Positions 11,607 to 24,145 of a stretch of 64,000 nt of DNA are shown one piece after another. The stretch's first letter is position 1, and every line of letters starts with the position of its first letter. The position numbers and the translations under genes are program-made. Location of the stretch: assembly GCA_951217055.1 (NCBI GenBank), contig OX578277.1, positions 101,311,511 to 101,375,510 on the forward strand. The letters run 5' to 3'. Under the pieces are notes generated by a model. That model did no database searches. It was given only the letters and a program-made list of their open reading frames with translations, and was not told the DNA's origin. The DNA comes from Gerris lacustris. Its lineage: Eukaryota; Arthropoda; Insecta; Hemiptera; Gerridae.

Positions 11607-13017
11607 TATATGTAATTTCTTCTATCATAAATAAAAAAATAAAAATAAAATAAAGGCATGGAATGCTCAAACCATTCCTAAGATAAAAATTCCAAGTACT
11701 TTTTTTTAGAAGTTATAGAAGATAACTTAAAAAGCTGAGTTGGTTTTCACAACTTTTTCTTAAGTTGATCAATTAATAAAAATAATTAATTCAATCATAA
11801 ATTCGTTAAAGATATAAAAAGATTTAAATCATGTTAAGAGAGGTCTCATAAAAATCCCACGCCTAATTTGCTTATGAATGAAAAGTAATTTACTTATGAA
11901 TGAAAAGATATTGTAATTGAAATGATAGCTCAAGAGAAGAATTTAGTATAGGTGCAATTGTATCAGACAAGGGTTATCTCAGTCTAGCCAACTACTTTAT
12001 CAGTATGATAACTAACTCAAAGACACAACAAAGATAAAACATTTACTTTATCACAGTCACACCAGATATCTATCATACAATTTTTGATTAGTATACAGTA
12101 ATTTGTGTTCAATGGAAAATTTTTCGCTGGACCATCAGATCAAAAATATAAACTAAGCAATTCCTAGCTTTTAATAAATCCTAAAGGTACTACGCCTCAT
12201 CTCAATAATAATAATAAGAACATAATATATGCATGTGATAGTGAGTGTTAATGGATATTGCAATTAATGAACAACTATAAAGAAAATTAAATGAGTTTAT
12301 CTAATAGTGACCCTTCGTTATTTGACTGAGAATAAAACTAATTTGAGAGATGAATATTTAATTTGAATTAAAAAGAATAATTATAATTGTTTTAGGTAGA
12401 AATTACAAATCTGCGTTTTACAGAGTAAAACGCACTACTTTGATTTCTTAAGTAAGACTGGATTAATATATATTTTGAAAAATTTTGACAGAAGGCCGTA
12501 GAAAAAACATGAAAATAAATTTTCAACAGTACATACAAAAAATATTAATGGAACAAACTAATTTCAAAAATATATTTTGTCTCAAAATAAAACTATTTTT
12601 CCTTTGAGAGACGAAGCAGGCATTGGATGTAGTGAATTACTCAATTTAATGTCTTTAGATATCAACTGAACACTTAAGGTCAGGACACACTATGCTCACA
12701 ATAAGTGAGATCGTATCCTTTCACAGAATCTCATGTCACATGCAAAATGTGTATTAATGTGGTATTTAAATACATATAAACCATACTGAAGTCACTCACA
12801 ATGTGAGAACTCACGTGATGTGACAGTAGTGGGTTTTCCCCCTTACTGATACTGTCAATTCACTGATTATGAAAAAATAAAGAGGTCAAAACTAATATTT
12901 AACTAAACTCCATTGAACTAAACAGTATGATATCCATCAGTATGTGATCCAGATGAAACAATGTAACACAACAAAGTGATTAAAGATACAAAATAAAGTC
13001 AGTGCTAAGTGAGTCTT

Positions 13018-13107
13018 AGTGTATTGACAGCGTGGGAAAGTTAAAAAGGGGAGCTGATGAGCCCCCCCCCCTCCATTTTGTTTACTTCTCCACGCTGTCA
13101 ATGCACT
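13018..13107. repeat. Short hairpin element
   Basis: Inverted arms AGTGTATTGACAGCGTGG (13018-13035) and its complement (13090-13107) match 17 of 18 bases across a 54 bp loop. It is probably a MITE remnant. Confidence 0.6.
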
Positions 13108-14182
13108 AAAACTGGAGTTTTTTAGTTTGTTTTATAATTAAAAAAAAAAAAATTTAATACACCTGAGTGTAATTAGCTGAATTTCATTTACAAGCAACCT
13201 TCAGCAAATTAGGAATCAGTTAACTAGCCAATAATTTAGTAGAAATTGATCAGCTATACTGACTCGTTTCTACCGAGGTAAGATGGAATTTACTCATGGA
13301 ATAAAAGACTAAAAAAGCAAAATTTAATCAGTTCCATAGTCAAAAAAGCCACACAATAGCTGATGATTAATACAGACCAGTATCAACCACTTAAGTCATT
13401 CATCGCCATTGAACTGATGATTTACAAATAGAAAATATATATATTATAAAAAATAGTATATTATGTTACCAGGCTGTGAAGTGAGTTTTTTCTTTACCGC
13501 GGCAATTATATTTACTGTCGATTGAAGCGAGACAGTAAATATTGCCCAGGAAAACTTTTGATAACTACCCGTAGAACGTCAAAAAAAAAACTCAATACAG
13601 TTTAGGAGTAATGAAAAGATTTTTTAAGTCCACGTAATGAAAAAATGGATTTTAACTATGTTTTTTAGGCTCTAAAGTTACTATTTCACAGCCTACCAGG
13701 GAAAAAACTACAAATTTACAAGAATATTGAGGTCTTAAGGATATTGTGTTTAGGGGTTTATAGCAGAATAGCATTTTAGAAAGGAATTTCTCTGTACAGG
13801 TGAGTGGAACATAAAGGTTTCGTCTAGGAAGAAATAAAAATTATGTTTAAGGATTATTTTAAAAGCAGTACCTGTTGTTAGCCATAAACATTGTAAAAGC
13901 TAACAAAGCAAAGCTATTTTGAGAATTATTTAATTAATGATTATATTTTGTTAATCATAAGTGTATTTTGACCACAATTCATAGAAGATATGGTATTACG
14001 ATGATAAAGATATGATAAAAGATATGATGTTATGAGTAAGTACGGAGTTATTCAGTTTTAATTGTACATAGACACTTAGAATATAGATCTTAATGCACTC
14101 TGTATTTAAAGACTTACTAACAAGTCTAATTTTATGCCTTTGTCAGAGATATGTTGACTCCTACTGTGTGACTATTGTATAA

Positions 14183-14216
14183 GTAAATCACATGTTAAAC
14201 TTAACATGTGATTTAC
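14183..14216. repeat. Perfect 16 bp palindrome
   Basis: GTAAATCACATGTTAA and its exact complement are separated by 2 bases. No associated gene. Confidence 0.8.
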
Positions 14217-16149
14217 CAGTCTTAAAATTTCCAGGTTTTATAATCTCCTTAAATTAAAAAAAGACAACAGTTCGTCCTTCGGTAGACAAACAGGTGGAAC
14301 ATTTTAGGTCAGAGTACATGTACTTATATGTATGATGTCTAAGAGGTCAAAACATAGCTCTATGGTCTATTTCTCCCCATTGAATTTTTTATCACCAAAA
14401 TACCATATTTCTAATGAATTGTGGTCACTATCCACTTTAAGTCTTCGCTTGTCTCAAATAAATATTTTATTTATATGAATACAATGGAATTGAGTTGTAA
14501 ACAAACTGTTATCTTTAATCTAAACCCCACAGAATTGGGGTAGCATTTAAACTTTTATTTAATAGCAACTAAAATATATTGTTGTTTAATAAACCTTTTA
14601 TTATATTTAGTATAATTTAGTAATCAACTGGCTATTTGAACCCAAGGTAAATTGTCTGTCTTAGACTAAGTCAACTCAGTATAAAAAAGGTTATACGAAA
14701 GTATTATATAATAAATTTAGAAAGCGATTATTAAAACAGAAGCATCTAAGAGATTATATGAATTTTACTAGATATGTTATAAAATGACAATATTAAAAGA
14801 AATGTTCCTTATAAATAGGAACACCCAGATGATAGTACTTGTCTCCTATTCTGTATAAGCAACACATTCTTAAAGAATATAAGAAGTAAACGACTAAGAA
14901 CAAACTTATCACGAAATCATAAAAGTAAGATTAAAAAAAAGAAATAATTGAACACGAATAACAACTGTTAATAAACATCATTGAATATTGTTAAGTAGAT
15001 GTATCATTTACAGATATTACAAAGTTTCTTTTGCTAGAAGGGGTCAATGTCAGAAGTAAAAACAAATTGTTCACAAAGGAGGCGGTTCTTTTCTTATATG
15101 TACATACTTGATCTCATTTTGTTATGGGCTAGTAGGGTGGATCAAATAAAAAATAAATTTAAGAATCGTTAAGCCATTGGAAAGTGGATGAATCTGTATA
15201 GTTGTAAAAAAGCTTAAAAATTACCTACGCGGCTTGAGAAAAGTAAAATTAACAAAATTTAAAAAAAAAACATAAATATAATAATATAAAAAAATAAAAT
15301 AAAAAGTAAACTCACCATAGTGTTAAGTACCATTTTGATTAAGTCTTGGGGATGAAGCTAAAAGCTTTGATAAAAAATAATAAGTAAACAATTATTAAGT
15401 GATGTAGAGAGATCGAAAATTTCTTTAATATAGCGAACAAGCTACAATAACTATCACCTTAATAGGAACTTTAACACAAGTTAATACTTCGTAATGTTAT
15501 AAACAATAATACGTTTACTAGTATTGACACAACAAAAGTTTGATTTAAGTAACAAAAAATTAATATAGTGTAATCTCAAACCAAAGGTAAAACAGGGCGT
15601 TACAAAAAAAAAGTTTTTATATTATAATTCGAAGCTCACGATGCGACGCAGGCCGAAGCTAAAACAGGAATGAGAACCGTGATCGGATCGTGATATAAAA
15701 AGATTCGTCGTCTTTTTTTTACGAAAAACTGACAGGTTTTCAGATTTCACTGGAATTTTTTTTCAACGCAGCAATCAGTGCAGCCAACTTATCTTTCTAC
15801 TAAACAGATAACCTAATTGAAGATTTACGTGTAACTAAAAAAAAAAATGATAATAAAAATATGGCTTTAGGAAAATACTTGAATACCATCATTTAAGGAA
15901 AAAACATTTTTATTAATTCTAAAAAATACAGCTTCCGACATAAATTAAAATATAAATATTATTATTTTTAGGGAAAACAAATGAAAAAGGTTTTTTATAG
16001 GTTACCATAGTAGGTTACTTTACTCAACATTTGTTATTACATATTAAGTTTAAAATTAGCTTTTGTGGATTTTGAAAATGTGATGTTATTGGGCGTTTGA
16101 CTTGTTTTTTTTTATTACAAATTGATTTTAAACGTTCTTGTTATTTACC

Positions 16150-16280
16150 ATGGCAAAAATATTTACCCCTACAAATCAAATACGTTTGACGAATGTGGCT
16201 GTTGTACGAATGAAAAAGACTGGAAAAAGATTTGAAATAGCTTGTTATAAAAACAAGGTGCTTTCCTGGAGGAGTAATGT
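16150..16280 (+). CDS. SBDS: SBDS exon 1 (residues 1-43 and part of 44)
   Basis: From [15 protein letters not shown] to LSWRSN plus two bases of the next Val codon. The donor GT|GTATGT is chosen because it keeps frame with GAGAAGGATATTGATG of exon 2 (the [11 protein letters not shown] junction). Reading on into the intron gives non-homologous residues. Confidence 0.95.
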
Positions 16281-19200
16281 GTATGTCAACAGAATTTCTA
16301 TTTTTATGTGTTTATTTATGAATCAACATTTCGATTATTTATTATAATTGTAAATATTTATCGCTATATAAACAATTTTTCTTTATTTTAAAAGAAGCAA
16401 ATGCGGACTGCAATCTATAATATAATATTACGCTTGATATATATTTAGCGACCTCACAGAATGGTGACGACTCGTCAGATTATATTCCTCCCTAGATTTA
16501 ATAGAATTGTTTATACTCGGCTTATACCGTTATAAAGTTTAAAGTGTCCATTTTGAATTCAATAGGAGCTTTATTGAACATGAAATTAAGTTTTAAATGG
16601 ATGAAAAACTTGAACTAAACATTCAAATCAATAGAGTGAATAAATTTAAATCAAATAATTTATAATTTCATCAATATTTTTAATTAAAACATTATAAAGT
16701 GTGCAACAGGTGATTGTTTACACTTGGTTTTTAGCCAAACTCAGATTTGTTTTCATCTATATCTTGTACTTTATGTGGTTAAATTTAAATTTAAAACAAA
16801 TACAAACAGAATTCTTTTGAAAAACATCTTTTCACGTTTCCAGAGTTTTTTGGGGTAGCACCCTCAAATTTAGAGCTTAAATTCATTTCTTGATTTCCCT
16901 TCGAGGTACTATTCTTCTAAACGAGTATACCAAATTTCTTCAAAAATGACCCAGTACTTTACAGTAAGATTTACTAAAGTTTTGACTTTTGACACTCAGA
17001 TTGGCCAACCTAAATTATGAAAATAATAATGCCACTAGGCCCGTAGGAGGGGTGGGGCCGGTGACATTTTTGTTTGCCTGGTTGGCCCGACCTTCTAAAA
17101 TTCAAAATCCTGACTTCTCATTGGCTCCCGACGGATTTTCCCGCGCTGTCAAAAGTCAAAACTTTAGTAAATCTTACTGTAGGCTCCACACACATTAAGA
17201 CAGATTAAAAAAACAACACTTTTTTGGACTCAGGGACCACAAAACATGTAAATCCTTCAATATCGAATTTGACATCACCATTCTTTATCTATTACTTAAG
17301 TAAAAATTATTTAGCTGTCTGAGATATTTTGTTCCAAAGCAGGTTTGTCTTTCATTTCAGTTTGGAAAAATATCAGTTAGTAAAAATATTCATTAAGTTA
17401 AATATATATTATTATATTAAATAAGGGTATAATCCCTAATAACTCTACAGACCAGAAAATTGATGCTATGGTTAAAAATTTAACAATTTATAACTCTTTA
17501 CATCATCAGATTTATACTGAACTCACAAAATTTCAAAATAATTCATTTTGAGTAGCGCAAAAAGTAAGTTTCACTTTATCTTGATACTCAAGTACCTTTT
17601 AGAATTTCATACGTACTAATAATTTTTTTAATTTAGTAACAGGTAACTGATAAGTTAGGATTGGTTTATTACTTTTTAAAATATATCAGATTCATGAGTT
17701 TAAAAGCCATGATTTACTATTTTTTATGTTTGCTATGCCAAAACTTGCGAATCTGCCACATTTTTTATAGCGTTGGGAACCAATCGACTGAAAACAGTCG
17801 ACTAATCGGTTTGTTTTAAAATATTAATTTATTCGGTTGTGGATATCTAGTTTTCATTCGACTGATATCAGTCTATAGTTTGGAGTTGTATTAGTTGTAA
17901 TTCGGACGTGTGAATAACGAGATAACGAGTGTCATGCACCTTCTTATCCCTCCTCAGCTCTGAGCCCTTCACCTTCGTTCCTTTCCCCAACCCAAAACCA
18001 AAAAACATCGAATGAAACATTCAGCTGTATTCAGTCTCAGTCATTTTTCATCAGTCACTTTTCATTCAAATGAAAACGATATCGTAGCAGGCTGTAGTTT
18101 GGGACGAGATAACGAGTGTCAAGCGCCTTCTCACTCTCATTGGCTCTCACAGCTTATTGGCTCAAAATGTAAATCATGAATATGACAAGTTCATGAGTTT
18201 ACTACGTGTTCATTTTGCAATACTGATGAAGTTTAACAATTACAAAACTACGAATTAGACACATTAACCTTAGGTAATTAAATTTAAATACAATAAATTT
18301 AATTACAAAATAGTCCGAGCAAAAATTTTAATAGGTTGCCTTTGTTATTTTTCTATTTTCATTTTATTGGTATTGGTGTCAACATTCAGTTTTTTGCAAT
18401 GCTCTTATCTCTGAAACTATTAATGCTACACGAAGATACTATAAAACAATGTAGATAGCCGTGTTAAAGTTTCATTACTAGTAAAACTGAAAAATATAAT
18501 TTTTGCTAGTTCTTGAGTTTTAGCATCAACCCAACAGCATACTTCCCTAATCTATATATTTTGGTATAATATATTACTGTTTTTTTTTTTTTTTTGTTTT
18601 TTTTTTCTATAATTCTATTTCTATATATTTGTTGTTGGTTGAAAAATTATTAAAATGATTGTTTGGCTTTATTATTATTATTTATTTAATAATTTTTTTT
18701 TTTTAAGGGAGAAGGATATTGATGAAGTACTGCAAACCAACTCAGTCTTTACAAATGTATCTAAGGGTCAAGTTGCCAAGAAAGAAGATTTGGTAAAAGC
18801 ATTTGGCACCGATGATTTGACTCATATCTGCAAGGAAATTCTACAAAAAGGGGAGCTCCAGGTTTCAGACAAAGAGAGACACAATCAGCTGGACAGTCTC
18901 TTTAAAGATATTGCCACTACTGTAACAGGTCATTTGTTGATTTTCTTAAAATATAAATTAAAATGTTGATTAATGCTCTTTGTTAGAGGGAGGAGCCGGT
19001 GTGGTCGAAGTGCTCAAGGCACTCACCAAGCTATCAGTGAGTTAAGGCAAATCAAGGTCATGGGTTCGATCTAGTACCATGCTCTGATTTAAGGGGCAAT
19101 TAGACAATCCGATCTGGTCTCCCTAAGTCAGGGCTATGCTCCGTCAGCCTGAAAACTCGGTTGTGTAACTCGTGTTCCTAGTCACGTTTTGGGGATAAAA

Positions 19201-22200
19201 CTAGACAGGGGAGTCAGATGGAGATTCCATCTGAAGTAGGGTAGTAAAGTGGGGGAGCTATAGTCCCCTCCACTACTTTACCCAGTGAACCGACAGTGTA
19301 ATCCTCTTACTTGCACCCAATTTCCCTGTCTTCTTAAGAAAAAGGTGACTAGATGGAACTGGGTCGGGCCATGTAAGTGCAACACTCTGTCAAGTGGTGG
19401 GTAGACTGTAACAAGGGAACCTCGGAATGGGACCAGGGCCAGAAGACATGGAACGGATCCTCTAATTGCCCCTTTAAATAGCTCACTAATCACCACACCA
19501 TACCCGTTTCGGCGGTACCATGTACGTAGGTATGATGTGGGGGTAGTCAAAATGGGCCCAACGTGGCCTGATTGCTAGGTTCCAACAAGTGGTTCACCCT
19601 CCCCGTCTAACCAGTACCACCACCAGAAAGTTCTTCATTAAACAAATTTTATCTCCAGTAGGGAGAAAAAGTTATGATTTTGGATTAGTATAGAGGGACT
19701 AAGTAAGTCTTTTCATCCCTGAACTCAAAAAGTAGGGAGAAAAAGTAAAGTAGGGCGAAAAAGTTAAGATTGCAACTTAATTATTTTATAAATAGTAGAA
19801 AATGAATGTCTAATGTAATGAAGTTGTTGAAATCAGGTTGGCGACACTGCTTTTTCGACCATGTATATCTTTGTTTATAACCTGCATCTAAATAACCTTC
19901 TATTTGAGTTTAATTCCTATTCTTATTTGTTTTTAATATTGAATCTCTTATATCTGGTATTAAAAATGCTAATAATTATTGTTATTTATAAAATAATAAA
20001 TAAAAACTGTGAAATAGACGAAAATGTGTATTTTCCCCCTACTGGAGATAAAATATTGTATGTACCTCGTGAGTAAAGTGCCATTATTCCCCTCGCAATA
20101 ATTATCTCCCTCGGCTTCGTCTCAGGATTTAGGGACCATGGTTCCTTCGGCTTCGCCTCAAGAACCAACTTTTTCGCTCAGGGAATAATGGCTTACTTTA
20201 CTCCCTAGGTGCTTAAATAACTATTTTTTAGCTCAGAGCTCTTTGATTTTTCATACACATGAACTTTTTTTGCTATATTTCTTGTATCTGACCCTCAAAA
20301 TGTTTTTCTCTGATTTTGATAGTTTTTTTTATTTTTTTTTTTTTACATTCTAAGATTGTTAGACAATCGCTTTGGCAACAGTTAAAAGTTTTTTTTTAAA
20401 AAAATAAATGTTTTAAATATCTACTCACACTCTTAAGTGGTTACTCTCATTTAAGCATTTTTGCTCATTTCAACATTTTGAGTTATTACTACTAAATTAG
20501 ATATTAATTAATTAATCTGAAATGAACATGAATAATAAAATAAACACTCATTTATCATCACCCTTTTTTGCACAGTTTTATTTACGTCATTTTGTAGGGA
20601 AGTTTCTTGAAATTTTTATTTATAGGCAATGCCTGTGTAAATTTTTATGCAAAATGCATATGGGGTGCTCAATAAACTTATTGCATCAATTTGAAATTAA
20701 CATTAATATTATTTTGTTTTAGATAAGTGTGTAAATCCAGATACCAAGAGGCCTTACAGCGTGTCACTCATAGAGAAAGCAATGAGGGATATTCATTTCT
20801 CAGTTAAACCTAATAGAAATGCCAAACAACAGGTAACAGTGTCACATCTTATAATTGGTATTAGTTGAAAATATCATTAACATTTTATTATTATTATCTC
20901 TTTCAGAATTTTGTTTAAAAATTAAGGATAAGTTTTTATAGAAATATTGATTTTTTGTCAAATATGTCTATGTAGTCTTATTTTCTTGTGAACTAAATAA
21001 GATTAGTTTTTAATGATAGGATTTCGTGTATAAACTTGATATGTTTTAGTGTACAGTAATACCCTGATTTACCTAAATTCAGAGTTACAAAACACCCTCA
21101 CTGCTGCTGAAAATGATCAGGAGGTCCATTCTGTAACTTTGAAACTTTCCTTTTTATGTATCAAAATTTGATAAGAAGATGTGAAACCTGTCAATGTGAA
21201 CCTGTAACTTTGTTTTTAAATTAAATAACAAAAAAAGTTTATATTTAGTGAGTGATATATTACAAATAACCTTATAATTGATTTTGATATATCCTTCAGG
21301 TTATGTGTTACATTATTTTGATTAAATCAAATCAAAATATCAAACCAGATTAACACCAGTTGTTTTCATTTTTGTTCTGAATTAACTTTTATTAGATTTT
21401 ATTTTCTGAGTTCGTTTGTGAAAGGTGTTTTATCGTGTATTACATTTCTATTTGGGTACTCTTTTAGTTTGGTACCCCCCAATAGGGGGGTACCAAACTA
21501 AAATAGGCACCATGTGGCAGCACTTTAGTTTGGTACCCCCCGTTTATTTTTATTTAAATACATGATGAAATGGTATTTTATATAATTAAAAAAATAACAA
21601 TCTTAATAGAGGAATGTTCAAAAGCAGTGGGGCTTTTGTGTGGGGTTGAGAAAGGGGAAAGAAGGAGAAGAAAAAGATAGGGGGTACCAAACTAAAAGAG
21701 GCGCCTCTATACGCCTCTTTTAGTTTGATACCCCCCTAAGAAAAAGGAACAATCAAGAAGGGAGGTACCAAACTAAAAGAGGCGTATAGGGTCGCCTCTT
21801 TTAGTTTGGTACCCCCCTAAGAAAAATGAATTATCTAGTAGGATTATTTAATTAAATTAATTTAGGGCAGGAATTAAAATAGAAAAGTGAGAAACACCTC
21901 TCTAATGTCATAGGCAAATGGAGTATTATGTATCATTTCTTGGGGATTTTTTTTTTTTTTTTTTAATTGAATGGCCTGTTATATGTCAAAATAGGCATTG
22001 ATATTAAATTTTATTTCGTTGACAGAAAAAATATTAGATTTGTCCAAAGCGAAATTATAATAAGTTGAGTTTTAGAGGAATTAAGAGGTCTAAATTTCCG
22101 AAGTGCAATTCTGTTTAATGGACAATTTGATGAGAGGGAGTTTTTCCAATGGAAGCAAGGTAAGGTACTTAAAATGTGAATTGTAATTTTTGTGAAAGTT

Positions 22201-24108
22201 TGTTTGAGGTATTTTATTTCTTAAAATTTTAACATATTAAAATGAATGAAAATAACCTAGTATCGCTCACTCAAACCTCCGGTAAATATATCGTAACTGC
22301 CCAACTTTGACTAAATAACTATTAAGAAAAAGGAATGTTTAGTCTAATGTACATTGGGACAAAGGAATATCACACTTTTGTATATAAGAGTGTGATATTC
22401 CTTTGTCCCAATGTACATTAGACTAAATATCCCATTATCGTTGTAGTTATTTAGACAAAGTGAAGTCTTTTCTTTCCCATTTCGGAGAAAGAAAAGATGA
22501 TCAGAAACAATGTTTTGTAAAAGTATGTAAAATCCACTCATGATATATTATTAATTACTGACCCATTTCATTGGAAATTTAAGATGACCTGGATGTTTAA
22601 ATTTGTTGGACATAGTAGTAACTGTCCAATTAGGCAATTTCAGTACTATTTCCCACTCATTTACCCACCCAGGTCTTCTGAAATTTGCAATGAAGTAGGG
22701 GGTACCAAACTAAAAGAGTGCCTCTATGTGGACTATGTTCTTTTTGTATTTTTCTAATGGAGAGTAACACCATTATTTTTTTTAAAATTTAGGTCCGAAA
22801 TAACTTTTATTGTACTTATTGTTTGTAAAGGATTTTTATCCCTTCAAATTATTTTGTTCCTTTAAAAATTACTTACTATGTACATAGGGAGCTAGAGTGG
22901 CCAAAGGGCTCTAGGCTCCCAGCTATCAATCATTTGAGGCAATTCAAGGTCGTGGGTTTGATCCTCTGCCTATCTATGAATCGCAGATGGAGCAGGGCAA
23001 TAGACACCTAAGGGGTTCTATTCCCCCATGCTTTGACGCCGCTTATATAGCTCACTAATGATCACACCATACTTGCTTTGGCCGTACAATATACAGATGT
23101 GTGAAGTAGCTGGAACTCTCCACCACAGGGCTTGTAAAATGGGGGTCTAATTACTAGGTTCGAACAAGTGGTTCGTCCTACCCAACTAGTAGGAAGTAAT
23201 AGATAACTATTATTATGTACGTACAAATTCAATTTATTTATAAAGGTTTTCCAATAAAAGTTTTTTCTTACATACTCCATTTTTTTGTTAGTAATAAGTA
23301 CCCAGTTAAGAATTCATCTAAGTATATTCCTCGACTTACATATATTTCGATTTACAGTGTACTTCGGGGCCCACCGGTGTATTTCACACACTGACACGGA
23401 CTGACGCATTGAGTGGGCCATGAAAAAAGTTTTTGTAAATCACAGATGCACCATGCGAGAATAATAAACCCTCACTCTACCCTACCACTAGAGACCCCTA
23501 AAACAGAGGAAACAGTCTGCTTTGCATAGTTTTGCCGTCTTTATTTGCCTTGGGGCCACTGTATACGCTGCCCGTGCCACCATGTCCGGTAGAGAAATTG
23601 TGCCGCCTGATCAATATTTGTGTGTTTTGCGATAGTTGTCAGATTAGGGTGATGGTTTTGAGGGGTTATTTTAGGACTTTGACGACTAATAATTAATTAA
23701 GGTTGTAAACCCGACACTAAGTCAGAAGCTGAAGAAGTCAATCAGTTATCAAAAGATTACTACCATGAGAGGAAACAGATTGAAGAGAAATTTGTGAGCT
23801 TCCGAAGAAAACATTCTTGCGAGGTCACTGCAACTTATGTGGGAGATCTAAAAGTAACTAAACAATTGTCAACTGTTCTGAATGATCTGAATTTCCTTGT
23901 AAGAACCATTTGAAAGCAGTGAAATACATTTATGAGATGTGTAGTAGCGTCAATTTGGATGAATCTACTGACTGAAATTGTGTGTATTCCTTCAGTTGCT
24001 AAGGAGATGTTAATATAAGTAATGCAGTTTAAGTATTGCAAAGTTGTTTTAGAGTATTAATAATAATATTATTTTCATTTTTATTCCAAGTTTGATAATC
24101 TGGTAACA

Positions 24109-24145
<37 letters not shown>

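Larger units (their letters stand above)
11607..15300. other. Intergenic, mostly unassigned
   Basis: AT-rich DNA with no recognised gene. It holds two small hairpins listed separately, plus a hairpin at about 13516-13542 (TTTACTGTC...GACAGTAAA) inside a diverged inverted pair, CAGGCTGTGAAGTGA (13472-13486) and TATTTCACAGCCT (13682-13694). The last could be an old TIR element. Confidence 0.4.
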
